NCBI RefSeq assembly: GCF_005795905.1
Contig: NZ_VAWE01000001.1
Location: forward strand, 6,065,001 to 6,129,000
From: Streptomyces marianii
GTDB lineage: Bacteria; Actinomycetota; Actinomycetes; Streptomycetales; Streptomycetaceae
Direction of reading: 5' to 3'
DNA length: 64,000 bases
Within the stretch, counting starts at the first letter, position 1. Every line of letters begins with the position of its first letter. The notes beneath the pieces were generated by a model. The model ran no database searches and was not told the DNA's origin. It worked only from the letters and a program-made list of their open reading frames with translations. Positions 1 through 9,827 of the stretch are shown piece by piece. Both the position numbers and the translations under genes were made by a program.

Positions 1-151
1 AACTTCGAAGACCCATCAAAGATATTCCACGAGAACTCCGGTGGCCCTGAGGGGGAACGCGCGGGGATGTAACCCAATCGGCCGGGATCGTCGTGCGCTG
101 GGAAAGGGAAGGCTTTGGCAGTGACGAAACGCCAACAATGGAGGAAACAGC

Positions 152-1135
152 ATGCCCGCCTACCCTAGGTCCCTTGTCGCCGTTGTCTCGTTGGTGGGGG
201 CGGCGGCAATGCTCGTACCGACTGCGGCAGATGCAACCGGTCCGGTGGGTCGACCACGTGACATGGTCTACGTGGCCAATCGGGACTCCGGCAACGTCTC
301 GGTCATCGATGCCAGGACCAACTCGCTCAAGAAGACCATCCCTACGGGTGCGGATGCGATCGGCGTTGCCGTGGACCGTGGGCGCCACCGCGTGTACGTC
401 ACCAACGCGGGAGCGAATGACGTCTCCGTGATCAGCACGAAGAAGAACAAGGTCATCGACACGATTCCGGTGGGAAACAGGCCGGTCAACGTCGCGGTGG
501 ACGAGCGATTTGACCGCGCCTACGTCTCGAACAGACAGTCCAACACCATTTCGGTCATCGACACGCAGATCAACGAGGTCGTCAACACTATCCCTGTCGG
601 CGCTTCCCCGGGCCAGGTGGAGGTGGACTTCCGCACCCACCGCGTCTACGTCTCCAGCACCGATGCCCAGGAGGTCACTGTCATCAGTGGTTTCACCGAG
701 GAGGTCCTCACCACGATCCCCGTGCAACGCCCATTCGGGTTGGGGGTCAATCCGCTGAAGCACCGTCTCTATGTGGCCACCACAGGGGCCAATCGTGTCT
801 CCGTGATCGACACGAAGACGAACCAAATCATTGACACGATCGGCGTCGGCGCTGGCCCGGCGAATGTGGCGGTGGACATCCGCAAGAACCGCGTCTACGT
901 TCCCAACAACCTGTCCAACGATGTCTCCGTCATCAACGGGAACAGCAACACCGTCACTGCCACCATCCCCGTGGGAACCAATCCCACGGGAGTTGCGGTC
1001 GACGACACCAGACGCCGTGTCTATGTCACCAACACAGGATCGAACAATGTCTCCGTGATCGACACGAAGAGCAAAGAAGTGGTCGCGACAATCCCGGTCG
1101 GTACCGCGCCGATCGGAGTCGGCACCACCGGCTGA
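152..1135 (+). CDS. Secreted YVTN-family beta-propeller repeat protein
   Basis: The 327-aa protein starts with an N-terminal signal peptide (about residues 1-28, hydrophobic VAVVSLVGAAAMLV, cleavage near ADA-TG). The rest is about seven repeats of roughly 42 residues, each with a core like RVYVTNxGxNxVSVIDTxT followed by a TIPVG turn. This is the pattern of YVTN/surface-layer seven-bladed beta-propellers. Such proteins are extracytoplasmic and usually structural or binding; no catalytic motif is visible. The start is supported by GGAGGAAACAGC just ahead of the ATG. It stands alone, with a convergent serine hydrolase gene downstream. Family assignment is firm from the repeats; the biological role is unknown. 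Confidence 0.9.
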   Translation: MPAYPRSLVAVVSLVGAAAMLVPTAADATGPVGRPRDMVYVANRDSGNVSVIDARTNSLKKTIPTGADAIGVAVDRGRHRVYVTNAGANDVSVISTKKNKVIDTIPVGNRPVNVAVDERFDRAYVSNRQSNTISVIDTQINEVVNTIPVGASPGQVEVDFRTHRVYVSSTDAQEVTVISGFTEEVLTTIPVQRPFGLGVNPLKHRLYVATTGANRVSVIDTKTNQIIDTIGVGAGPANVAVDIRKNRVYVPNNLSNDVSVINGNSNTVTATIPVGTNPTGVAVDDTRRRVYVTNTGSNNVSVIDTKSKEVVATIPVGTAPIGVGTTG

Positions 1136-1247
1136 GCTGGCGTCGCAGTCGCTTTCGCGATCGAAGATGCTCCGGTTACTCACCGTGGACCCTGTCGCGC
1201 CGGGCAAGCGCCGGGTCGTGCGCCCGCTGGGGACTACGGGACAGCCC

Positions 1248-2471
1248 TTAGGACGCCGGTGACGGTGTCCGGGAGGGTGGTGGGCTGCTCTTCTCGGACT
1301 GCGGCGCGGTCGGCAGGTCGAACACGTTGCGCGGTGTCACCACCTCGGTGACGGCGCGCCCGAGCATCGTGCTCAGCGCCTGGCCGCGGTAGTCGGTGTC
1401 GGAGTTGACCAGGATCACCAGGGTGGCCCGCTGGGACGGCAGTTGCAGGGCCAGTGTCTCGTAGCCCGGGAGCTCCCCGTTGTGACCGATCCAGCCCCCC
1501 ACCCGCATGATGCCCAGTCCGTACTGGACTTGCGGGATGGTCGTCGGGCCGAACCGCAGACGCTCCTTCTGCGTGGCGGGGTTGAGCAGCCGCCCGTCGG
1601 CCAGGGCGGGCAACCAGGTGTGCAGATCGTCGAGGTCGGAGATCACGGCACCTGCCGCCCAGGCCCAGGACGGGTTCCAGTTGGTGGCGTCGACCGTGCC
1701 GCCGGACGGGGTGGCCGTGGCGGCACCGGACTTCGTGTAGGCGGTGTAGCCGTGGGCGTAGGGCTCCGGGATCGCCTCGTCCGTCGGGAACGAGGTCCCG
1801 TCGAGCCTCAGTGGCGCGAAGACGCGCTGCCGGAGGTAGTCCTCCAGCGGCTGTCCGGTGACCTTCTCGATCACCAGCCCGAGCAGCACCGTGTTGGTGT
1901 TGCTGTACTCCCACCGGGTGCCGGGCGGGAAGTTCGCCAGGTGCGCGAACGCGTAATCGAGCAACTGCTGCGGGGTGAACGTCTGCTGGGGGTCGGCCTC
2001 GAAGGACCTCTCCCACTTGTCGTCCTCGGTGTAGTTGAACAGGCCGCTGCGCATGTCGGCGAGCTGGCGCAGGGTGATCCGGTCGCCCGCCGGTACGCCG
2101 TCGACGTACTTGCCGACGGGATCGTCGAGCCCGACCCTGCCCTGGTCGACGAGTTGCAGCAGGCCCGTGACCGTGAACGTCTTGGTGACGCTGCCGATCC
2201 GCATGTGCAGACCGGTCTTCATCGGTGTGCCGGACGACTTGTCGGCCACGCCGAACGACTTCTCGTACGTACCGCGGCCGGGAATCCAGACGCCGACGAT
2301 CACACCCGGAATCCCGGCCTTCGCCATGGTGTCGGTGACGGCCTTGTCGAGGGCCTCCGTCACGGCGGGATCGAACTCCTGACGCGGGGTCTGCGCGTGT
2401 GCGCCGGTCAGGCCCGTGGCGACCAGCAGCAGGGCGGCGAGAACCGCCGACACGACTCTGAGACGGATCAT
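1248..2471 (-). CDS. Secreted serine hydrolase, beta-lactamase / D-Ala-D-Ala carboxypeptidase family
   Basis: I take the start at the ATG encoding MIRLRVVSAVLAALLL, which opens a clear signal peptide and has AGAGGTGG just upstream. An upstream ATG at 2672 would add a proline/arginine-rich stretch that looks non-coding. The mature protein has the class C beta-lactamase / DD-peptidase triad: SVTK (S-x-x-K) after MRIG, the YSN motif in WEYSNTN, and HNG near the C-terminus. Substrates of this family vary (peptidoglycan peptides, beta-lactams, esters), so specificity cannot be read from the sequence. The protein is predicted to act outside the membrane. It is a single-gene unit, convergent with the beta-propeller gene. 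Confidence 0.88.
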   Translation of the reverse strand: MIRLRVVSAVLAALLLVATGLTGAHAQTPRQEFDPAVTEALDKAVTDTMAKAGIPGVIVGVWIPGRGTYEKSFGVADKSSGTPMKTGLHMRIGSVTKTFTVTGLLQLVDQGRVGLDDPVGKYVDGVPAGDRITLRQLADMRSGLFNYTEDDKWERSFEADPQQTFTPQQLLDYAFAHLANFPPGTRWEYSNTNTVLLGLVIEKVTGQPLEDYLRQRVFAPLRLDGTSFPTDEAIPEPYAHGYTAYTKSGAATATPSGGTVDATNWNPSWAWAAGAVISDLDDLHTWLPALADGRLLNPATQKERLRFGPTTIPQVQYGLGIMRVGGWIGHNGELPGYETLALQLPSQRATLVILVNSDTDYRGQALSTMLGRAVTEVVTPRNVFDLPTAPQSEKSSPPPSRTPSPAS

Positions 2472-2800
2472 CCGCGGCCACCTCTGGTTTCTCGGCGAAC
2501 GAGGTGAAACGGTCCCTTCGGTGAAACGGTCGATACAGGGATCATCCATCATAAGATCGCCGCAACCGGAGGGCGACTCGGGCGGACGCGGCCCGGCCGG
2601 CCGGGCCGCGTGGGGCCGGTGGGCCGGGTGGGAGACGGGGGCGGGCGCAGGGGGATGGCCCCCGCCTCCCACGGCCGGGGTGTGTGCGTCGCCGGGTGGG
2701 TGACCGCCGGCTTGCGCGCGTCACGGCTGTGTGTATCGCCGCGTCAGTGCGTCGGTCCGTGCGTCGTCGGGTGCGTGCACCGGTCGGTGGCCCTCGGGCC
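2472..2800. other. Intergenic region without a recognised gene
   Basis: About 330 bp between the serine hydrolase start and the P450 stop. It contains the hydrolase promoter region and a GC/GT-rich stretch with imperfect inverted repeats (around 2635-2680). No open frame here looks coding. Confidence 0.5.
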
Positions 2801-4054
2801 TCAGCCGCCGACGCCGACGCGGAGTTCCTTGATCCCGTTCAGCCAGGCGGCGCGCAGTCGGCGCGGGTCGCCTGCCAGGCGGAGGTCGGGGAGGACGTCG
2901 GCGACGGCGTTGAAGATGAGCTCGATCTCCTGAACGGCGAGGGACTTGCCGAGGCAGAAGTGCGGGCCGCCGCCGCCGAAGCCGAGGTGCGGGTTGGGGT
3001 CGCGGGTGATGTCGAAGGTTCCGGGGTCCTCGAAGACCTCGGGGTCGTTGTTGGCGGACGAGTAGAAGAGACCCACCCGGTCGCCCTTGCTGATCTTCTG
3101 GCCGCCGAGTTCGGTGTCCTGGGTCGCGGTCCGCTGGAAGGAGACCACGGGCGTGGCCCAGCGGACGATCTCCTCGGCCGCGGTCGCCGGGCGCTCCCGC
3201 TTGTAGAGCTCCCACTGCTCGGGGTGGGTGAGGAAGGCGTGCATACCGTGGCTGATCGCGTTGCGGGTGGTCTCGTTGCCCGCCACCGCCAGCAGCAGCA
3301 CGAAGAAGCCGAACTCGTCGGAGGAGAGGTTGCCTTCGCCCTCGGCGGCGACGAGTTGGGTGACGATGTCCTCCGCCGGGCACTCCTTGCGCGCGGCCGC
3401 CAGGTTCATGGAGTAGCCGATCAGCTCCATGGCGGCCTCGGCGCCGATCTCCTCCGTGATCGCGTACTCCGGGTCGTCGTACGCCACCATCTTGTTCGAC
3501 CAGTCGAAGATCCGGGCGCGGTCCTCCTGGGGGATGCCGATGAGTTCGGCGATGGCCTGCAGCGGGAGTTCGACGGCGATCCGGGTGACGAAGTCGAAGC
3601 CGCCGTCCGCGCTGCCCCCCGCGGCCTCCCTCGCCTCCTCGACGATTCGCCGGGCGCGGTCGCGCAGCGCCGACTCCAGTCCGCGTACGGCGCGCGGGGT
3701 GAAGCCGCGCTGGACTATCTGCCGGACCCGGGTGTGCTCGGGCGGGTCCATGTTGAGCATGATCAGGCGCTGCGCCTCGATCTGGTCGCGGCTGATGTGC
3801 TCGTTGAAGCGGATGACCGCGGTGTTCTCGCTGGAGGAGTACAACTCGGGGTGGGTGGACACGTATTTGACGTCCGCGTGGCGGGTGACCGCCCAGTAGC
3901 CCTCGTCGTCGAAGCCGGTGATGCCGCGTGGCTGCGGGCACCACCAGACGGGAGCCGTCCGGCGCAACCGGGCGAACTCGGGGAGGGGGACGCGACTCTG
4001 CAGCAGATCGGGGTCGGTGGCGTCGAACCCTTCGGGGAGATGGGGGCAGGGCAT
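2801..4054 (-). CDS. cyp125: Cytochrome P450, CYP125 family (steroid C26/C27 monooxygenase)
   Basis: A 417-aa soluble P450. The I-helix AGNETTR motif, the heme-binding FGGGGPHFCLGK with Cys near residue 367, and the closing WLNGIKELRV segment are visible. Many stretches resemble mycobacterial CYP125: MLNMDPPEHTRVR, GFTPRAV, ELPLQAIAELIGIPQEDR, DDIVTQL-like, DEFGFFV, AEEIVRWATPV. CYP125 oxidises the terminal side-chain carbon of cholesterol/cholestenone to the acid, which starts side-chain beta-oxidation. The gene is divergent from the FadA5-type thiolase gene, the same pairing as Rv3545c/Rv3546. The ferredoxin at 20885 is a candidate electron donor (inference). ATG 4054 has GGAG six bases upstream; a TTG at 4060 is the alternative. 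KstR-like sites lie upstream. Confidence 0.92.
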   Translation of the reverse strand: MPCPHLPEGFDATDPDLLQSRVPLPEFARLRRTAPVWWCPQPRGITGFDDEGYWAVTRHADVKYVSTHPELYSSSENTAVIRFNEHISRDQIEAQRLIMLNMDPPEHTRVRQIVQRGFTPRAVRGLESALRDRARRIVEEAREAAGGSADGGFDFVTRIAVELPLQAIAELIGIPQEDRARIFDWSNKMVAYDDPEYAITEEIGAEAAMELIGYSMNLAAARKECPAEDIVTQLVAAEGEGNLSSDEFGFFVLLLAVAGNETTRNAISHGMHAFLTHPEQWELYKRERPATAAEEIVRWATPVVSFQRTATQDTELGGQKISKGDRVGLFYSSANNDPEVFEDPGTFDITRDPNPHLGFGGGGPHFCLGKSLAVQEIELIFNAVADVLPDLRLAGDPRRLRAAWLNGIKELRVGVGG

Positions 4055-4103
4055 CGGCAACTCCAGGTCTCGCGGCTGGACAGCTGTGCGGCGGCTGCAA
4101 GGT

Positions 4104-4120
4104 TCTGACGACCCATCAGA
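4104..4120. promoter_or_regulatory. TCTGAC-N5-GTCAGA-type palindrome upstream of cyp125
   Basis: TCTGACGACCCATCAGA, one base off the symmetric form. It lies 50 bp upstream of the P450 start and 14 bp from a KstR-like site. The same palindrome recurs at 19362, 28378, 43208 and 48176. The binding protein is unknown. Confidence 0.5.
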
Positions 4121-4134
4121 ATTGCCCGCAACGT

Positions 4135-4148
4135 AGTAACGGGTTCTA
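4135..4148. promoter_or_regulatory. KstR-like operator, cyp125 side
   Basis: AGTAACGGGTTCTA matches the KstR consensus TnnAACnnGTTnnA except at the first base. It lies about 80 bp upstream of the P450 start codon in the divergent region, as expected for a repressor controlling cyp125. Confidence 0.6.
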
Positions 4149-4226
4149 CAACTGGCAAGACTCGCGTCGGGAACTGTTGCGTGCAGGAGCCTTGCGTACC
4201 TGGGGTAACCCTCATAAGACTGCTAG

Positions 4227-4250
4227 AGAACTAGAACGCGTACTAGTTCT
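4227..4250. promoter_or_regulatory. KstR-like operator, fadA5 side
   Basis: The core 4232-4245, TAGAACGCGTACTA, fits TnnAACnnGTTnnA with one mismatch (GTA for GTT). It lies inside a perfect 8-bp inverted repeat, AGAACTAG and CTAGTTCT, with an 8-bp spacer. It is about 70 bp ahead of the thiolase start. Confidence 0.65.
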
Positions 4251-4300
4251 TCTTGCGGTTCTTGCGTGCGGGGTACCGGGACACCCCGCGCCGGTGCTGA

Positions 4301-5485
<1,185 letters not shown>

Positions 5486-5736
5486 GACACCGCAGGGGCG
5501 CAACTCGTCGAGTCGGGGCGGTCGTTGCCTGAGCGGGCGTGTCGGCGGCATCATGCACACGCCCGATGCGTGGATCGGTCTCAGCGACGCGGATCGGGCC
5601 TGGTGGGACCAGCGGGTCGTCAGCGTCCGTGGACTCGACGGACGCTGGAGCTGATCTCCACCGAGAGGACTTCGCCGGCCGCCCGTTCACCCCGGGCTCG
5701 GCGGGCGAGCCGGCTAGGGCGTGTTCTGAGTTGAGA

Positions 5737-6300
5737 TCACGGGAGGGCTGGCAGGCTGCGTAACCAGAGGATGGATCCGCGCAAGTGGAGCCCGGCGGCA
5801 TAGCTCTCGGGCGTCTTGTCGTAGCGAGTGGCCAGCCCCCGCCATTCCTTGAACTTGTTGATGGCGCGCTCGACGGTGTTGCGATCTTTGTAGAGCGCGG
5901 CGTCGTGGCTGACCGGGCGTCCGCCGGAGCGTCCCTTCTTCTTGCGGTTGGCGGTCTGGTCGGCCTTCTCCGGGATCACCGCCTTAATGTTGCGTCTGCG
6001 CAGGTGGGCGCGGTTGGCGCGGGAGGAGTACGCCTTGTCGCCAGCGACCGCGTCCGGCCGGGTCCTGGGGCGGCCGACCGGGACACGCACCTTGATCTTC
6101 TTGAGGACCGGGATGAAGCGCGGACTGTCCGCGGCCTGGCCGGGGGTGAGGATGATGGACAGCGGGCGGCACCGCCGCTCGACGGCGAGGTGGACCTTGC
6201 TGGTCAGCCCGCCCCGGGAGCGGCCCAGTTCGGCGGCCCGCAGCCGGGCCCTGCGGCGTCGGCGCACGGCGCGGCGCTGTTCCCGCCCGGAGTCCTCCAT
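5737..6300 (-). CDS. IS5-family transposase, C-terminal part (OrfB)
   Basis: 187 codons with GGLTSKVHLAVE, the DKAYSSRANRAHLRRR segment and the C-terminal NTVERAINKFKEWRGLATRYDK block typical of the DDE_Tnp_1/IS427 catalytic half. It lies in a different frame from the upstream OrfA. In this group the active transposase is made by ribosomal frameshifting from OrfA into OrfB. The frame is open and the terminal repeats are intact, so the element may be functional. Confidence 0.85.
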   Translation of the reverse strand: MEDSGREQRRAVRRRRRARLRAAELGRSRGGLTSKVHLAVERRCRPLSIILTPGQAADSPRFIPVLKKIKVRVPVGRPRTRPDAVAGDKAYSSRANRAHLRRRNIKAVIPEKADQTANRKKKGRSGGRPVSHDAALYKDRNTVERAINKFKEWRGLATRYDKTPESYAAGLHLRGSILWLRSLPALP

Positions 6301-6317
6301 GTCCGCGGGTTGCTCGC

Positions 6318-6734
6318 CTACGGGGTTGTTTTGTCCCTTTGCTGCAGCCCCTTTTCCTCCGCCACGGCCTTCTCCAGGTCCTCGAGGAGTTCCGGGGCGA
6401 CGACCATGCCCGCCGCGTGGTGATGCGCGCGGGCAACAGTCGAGTCCACGCTGACCAGGCTGAGATCTACATCGTCGCGGGCCGCCGCCTCGGCGATCAT
6501 CGCGTCCATGAGGGCCTGAAAGACCCCCTCACGCACCCACATCCGGAACCTGTCGTAGATCGTCGACCAGGAGCCGTAGCTCTCCGGCACATCTCGCCAG
6601 GGGCAGCCGGTGCGGAACCGCCACATCACCGCGTTGAAGTAGCTGCGCAGGTCAGGGATCGGTCCGAACGCACCCAGCGGCAGGTGCGGCTCGACCAACC
6701 CCCACTCGGCATCGGTCAGATCGCCACGAGTCAC
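6318..6734 (-). CDS. IS5-family transposase, N-terminal part (OrfA)
   Basis: 138 codons starting at GTG. It has the DUF4096-type N-terminus (LTDAEWGLVEPHLP, RTGCPWRDVPESYGSWSTIYDRFRMW), followed by the first catalytic region VSVDSTVARAHHHAAG. It ends in KGLQQRDKTTP before a stop, with OrfB in another frame; translation across the junction requires a frameshift. GTG 6734 is the only good start near the inner edge of the terminal repeat. Confidence 0.85.
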   Translation of the reverse strand: MTRGDLTDAEWGLVEPHLPLGAFGPIPDLRSYFNAVMWRFRTGCPWRDVPESYGSWSTIYDRFRMWVREGVFQALMDAMIAEAAARDDVDLSLVSVDSTVARAHHHAAGMVVAPELLEDLEKAVAEEKGLQQRDKTTP

Positions 6735-6829
6735 GCGACCGGTCTATCGCAACCGGCACCCTCCTGGAGCGGGAATGACCGAGCTCGTGATCTCAACCCA
6801 GAACACGCCCTAGTACTACAGGGCTAGAT

Positions 6830-8338
6830 CCAATGCCGCTGTTTTAAGCCGTGGTCTTGGGTTTTCGCTTGGTCGGGGCGATCTTGGAGGCGGGGGTGAT
6901 GGTGACTGTTTCGGTCGGTGGGGCGGCGGGCTGGGGCCAGGTGCGGTGGTGGGCACGTTTGAGGCCCCAGTTGGACATCTTGCGCTTGACGACGCGGGGG
7001 AACGCGCGGAGTCTGCGGGCCGGTAAGAGGCGTCGGAGGATCTCGGCGAGGGTGCGGTCCCAGGCGGCGGCGAGGCGGTCAGGGGGAAAAAGCCGCCTGG
7101 GCGGGGACCTGGCGGCGCACGACGCGTAGGGAGCGGGTGAAGGACAGCCGGTCGGGGTCGGTCCCGGCCTGGGCTGCGGCCTCGTGCATGACCTGGCGCA
7201 CGGCGTGGTGGACGAGGAGGAAGCCGTAGACCTCCTGCTCGACGCCGTCGGGGTATCTGGATCGCAGGACCACGTCGGGGCCGCGCTGGTGGACCTTGAT
7301 CTCGTCCAGCACCCCTTCCACTTCCCACCGCTCGTGATACAAGGCCGCCAGCTCGGCCGCCGGTGCCTGGTCCGGATCGAGGATCGTGGTGATCAACCGG
7401 ACCGGACCGGCCTCCTCGTGGCCGGCGACGGTGTACTCCACCACCCGCACCCGCTGCCCGTGGACGCGGCGCCTGTCCCCGGCCGCGTAGATCTCCGACA
7501 GGTACGAGCCGTCCGGGTACTGCTCGCGCACCACCAGCACCACGTTGGATGCCACCCGCCACAGCAGGTCCGCGCCCGTGGCTGCGGCGGTCTTCCACCG
7601 GTCGTAGCCGGGGAAGCCCCGGTCGGCGAGCAGCAGCATTCCCGGCTTCAGGTGCGGCAGCAGTGTGTCGGCGAGCACCGTCTCGGCCACTGTGCACGCC
7701 CCGGTGGCCGCGGCGAAGACCGCGTGCGTGCCGCACTCGGCCAGCACCACCAGCCGCACCTGCGGAAACGCACCCTTCTTCTCACCCCGCCCGGATCCCG
7801 GCCGTCCGAAGAACATATCGTTGGCAGGGGTGTCCGCCACATCCAGGGTCGTGCCGTCCACCGCCACCAGCCGCCGGCCCCGGTACCAGGCACCGACCGT
7901 GTCCGGCGTCGCCACCGGACGGCACACCCGGCCGAACAGGGCCCGCAGCGGCTCCGGCCCCAGCCGGGCACGCGCCCGGGAGATCGCCCCGGTCGAGGGC
8001 ACCTCCCACCTGCCCCGCCACCGGCCCGCCCAGGCCAGACCCTCCGTCAGCAGCCGCGCGACCTCCTCATACGCCTGCCCCGAGAACAGACACATCGCCA
8101 GCACGAAGTAGACCGTCACCCGCGCCGGCAGCAACCGGATCCGCTGCTCAACCCGACCCGTCTCGACGACGACCTCATCGACCAACTCCGCCGGGAACGC
8201 CCGCGTCAACACACCCAACGCAATCCGGTCCGACAACCGCTCCTCAACCGGCGGCTTCACCTGCCCAGCCCGTGGCACAACAGCACCCCTCCCCAACCAC
8301 AAGCTACAAGCAACTCACCCCAAAGTCAGCGGCATTGG
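6830..8338 (-). mobile_element. IS4-family insertion sequence nested in the IS701 terminal repeat
   Basis: The element is 1,509 bp, bounded by a perfect 12-bp inverted repeat CCAATGCCGCTG and flanked by an 8-bp direct repeat GGCTAGAT (6822-6829 and 8339-8346). The duplicated bases belong to the IS701 terminal repeat, so this insertion is the younger event. Confidence 0.88.
6844..8302 (-). pseudogene. IS4-family transposase, frameshifted near the C-terminus
   Basis: The main frame (7079-8302, 407 codons) has the IS4 N-terminal domain (LTRAFPAELVDEVV, ITVYFVLAMCLFSG-like), then the DDE core: LVAVDGTTLDVADT, LLLADRGFPGYDRW and YHERWEVEGVLDEIK with the catalytic Glu. It stops after PAQAAFSP at a T5C5 run near 7083-7092. 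A one-base change of phase there would continue through DRLAAAWDRTLAEILRRLLP to a stop at 6844, the normal IS4 tail. The shift may be a real mutation, programmed slippage or a homopolymer error. Confidence 0.8.
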
Positions 8339-8340
8339 GG

Positions 8341-9716
8341 CTAGATCTTGATCATCTGAAGCTGTAGCCGCCTTCTGAAATGGTGCCGTCGCGCCTCCGC
8401 TTGATGCGCGCGCCGCCAGATCGACCAGCGAAGTCCCTGGTCAATGGCGATGCGAGTCAGGCCGATCAGGTTGAACAGGCGCCGGACCTCGGCGACGGTC
8501 AGGGCCGCGAGCCGCCGCGTTCGCGGCCCGCGCCCGCCGCCCAGGTTCGAAGAGCCCCCTTTTGCGGGGTTCGGGCCATCGCGGCCAGGAACGCCAACGC
8601 CAGCATGGACAGGGTGATATGGCGATACCAGGCGTCGTATTTGCGTACCTGGTAGTTGTCCAGCCCGGCCTGCTGCTTGGCCGCCTCGAAACACTCCTCG
8701 ACCGGCCAGCGCAGTCCTATGACCGCCACCAGTTCCGACAGTGATTCCCCGCGCGGGTTGTAGCAGTGGAAGTAGGCGAGCTCCCCATCCGCGATGGAGC
8801 GGCGTACTACGTACTGGCGCCCGTCCCGCCCGGCGATTACCGCCCAGTCGTAGGTGCGGAACCCTTTGGCTCCGATCCCGCAGGCACGCCGGGAGAAGTC
8901 CCCCGGCCGCAGGTGTGATGCCAGGTTGTCCAACCGGGTCGGAGTGTCGGGGTTGGTGGAGATGCCCGCGGTGTTCACGTCGGTAGATTTCGGAACGGCC
9001 ATGCAGTAGGCAATGTCCTCTGCTTCCAGATACCTGCGCAGAATCCTGTTCTGGCCGAACTCCTCGTCCGCAACGAACCACGAAAACGGCACCCCGGCCG
9101 CCACGGCGCGCTCGATCATGGCCTGGACCTGCTGCGGACGGGTGCGGAAGACCACCTCGTCCGGGATCCCCGCCTCCCGGCGGCGTTCGAAGTCGACGGC
9201 CCAGGAATCCTTGGGCAGGTAGAGCTCCCGGTCGATCAGTACACGGTCGCCACGACGGTTGGCGTAGGCCAGGAACGACCCGATCTGGCAATTGTCGACA
9301 CGTCCGAGGGTGCCGGAATACTGCCGCTGGACCCCGGCGGATTTGGTGCCCTTCTTCGCGAAGCCGGTGGGGTCGGCGATCAGCACGCCCCGGGGATCCG
9401 CGAAGCGTTCCATGGCGTAGTCGCAGACCAGGTCCCGCATCAGAGCCGCGCTCCACGGGGTGAGGTTCAAGAACCGCTGGAGTGCTTTGGGCTCCTTCTC
9501 GCCGGCGAACTCAGCCATGGTCCAGCCGTTCTTGCGCTGCAACGGGGAGAGGAGCCCACGTAAGTACTGAAGGGCGTGCCCTTGGGATTCCGGGCGGTAG
9601 AACAGGGGGGTTATCCGCTCACCCAGCGCGGCGAACTCGCGGTCCCAGACGGCTAAATCGGCAGGGCTCACTGCGTCCGACGAAGAATCTTGATCATGGG
9701 GCTGTGTCGTGGCCAC
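8341..9716 (-). pseudogene. IS701-family transposase, frameshifted near the C-terminus
   Basis: The main frame (8499-9716, 405 codons) has the IS701 pattern: NGWTMAEFAGE near the N-terminus, VLIADPTGFAKKGTKSAGVQRQYSGTLG with the first Asp, FVADEEFG with the second, and LRWPVEECFEAAKQQAGLD with the Glu. After LSMLALAFLAAMARTPQKG the frame changes at an A4G5 run (about 8556). The expected tail, LTVAEVRRLF...WRRAHQAEARRHHFRRR, continues in another phase to a stop at 8341 inside the terminal repeat. Confidence 0.8.
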
Positions 9717-9765
9717 AGGCAGAGCCTCCCATCACCCCATGATCAAGATCTAGCCCTGTAGTACT

Positions 9766-9827
9766 AGGGCGTGTTGCGAAAGTAGCTCCGCCCGCCCGTT
9801 CCACCCCGGGCTCGGCGGGCACGCCCT
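9766..9827. repeat. Short MITE-like fragment (AGGGCGTGTTGCGAAAGT end)
   Basis: The first 18 bases are identical to the terminal repeat of the 304-bp MITE at 48255, and similarity continues through AGCTCCG-CCGCCCG. The other end is CACGCCCT, giving an 8-bp inverted pair around only 62 bp. The internal block CCCGTTCCACCCCGGGC is almost repeated at 5688-5710 on the far side of the IS cluster. Confidence 0.6.

Larger units (their letters stand above)
5717..6810 (-). mobile_element. IS5-family (IS427-type) insertion sequence
   Basis: The element is 1,094 bp. Its imperfect terminal inverted repeats of about 25 bp begin GGGCGTGTTCT(G)AG/GG, with one mismatch (5717-5741 and 6786-6810). TA flanks both sides (5715-5716, 6811-6812), the target duplication of the IS427 group. 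It encodes two overlapping-phase ORFs. Its right end abuts the CTAG target copy of the neighbouring IS701 element. Confidence 0.88.
6814..9763 (-). mobile_element. IS701-family element split by a nested IS4-family insertion
   Basis: When the nested element at 6830-8338 is removed, the terminal repeats become TACTACAGGGCTAGAT plus CTTGATCAT at both ends. CTAG flanks both sides (6810-6813 and 9764-9767). That fits the 4-bp YTAR duplication known for IS701. The IS4 element sits 16 bp inside the left repeat, so this copy's left end is disrupted. Its transposase is also frameshifted. Confidence 0.85.

Noticed and set aside
1443..2507. Long open frame antisense to the serine hydrolase
   Set aside because: Arg/Gly/Val-rich with no start signal; it is the usual GC-skewed shadow of the real gene.
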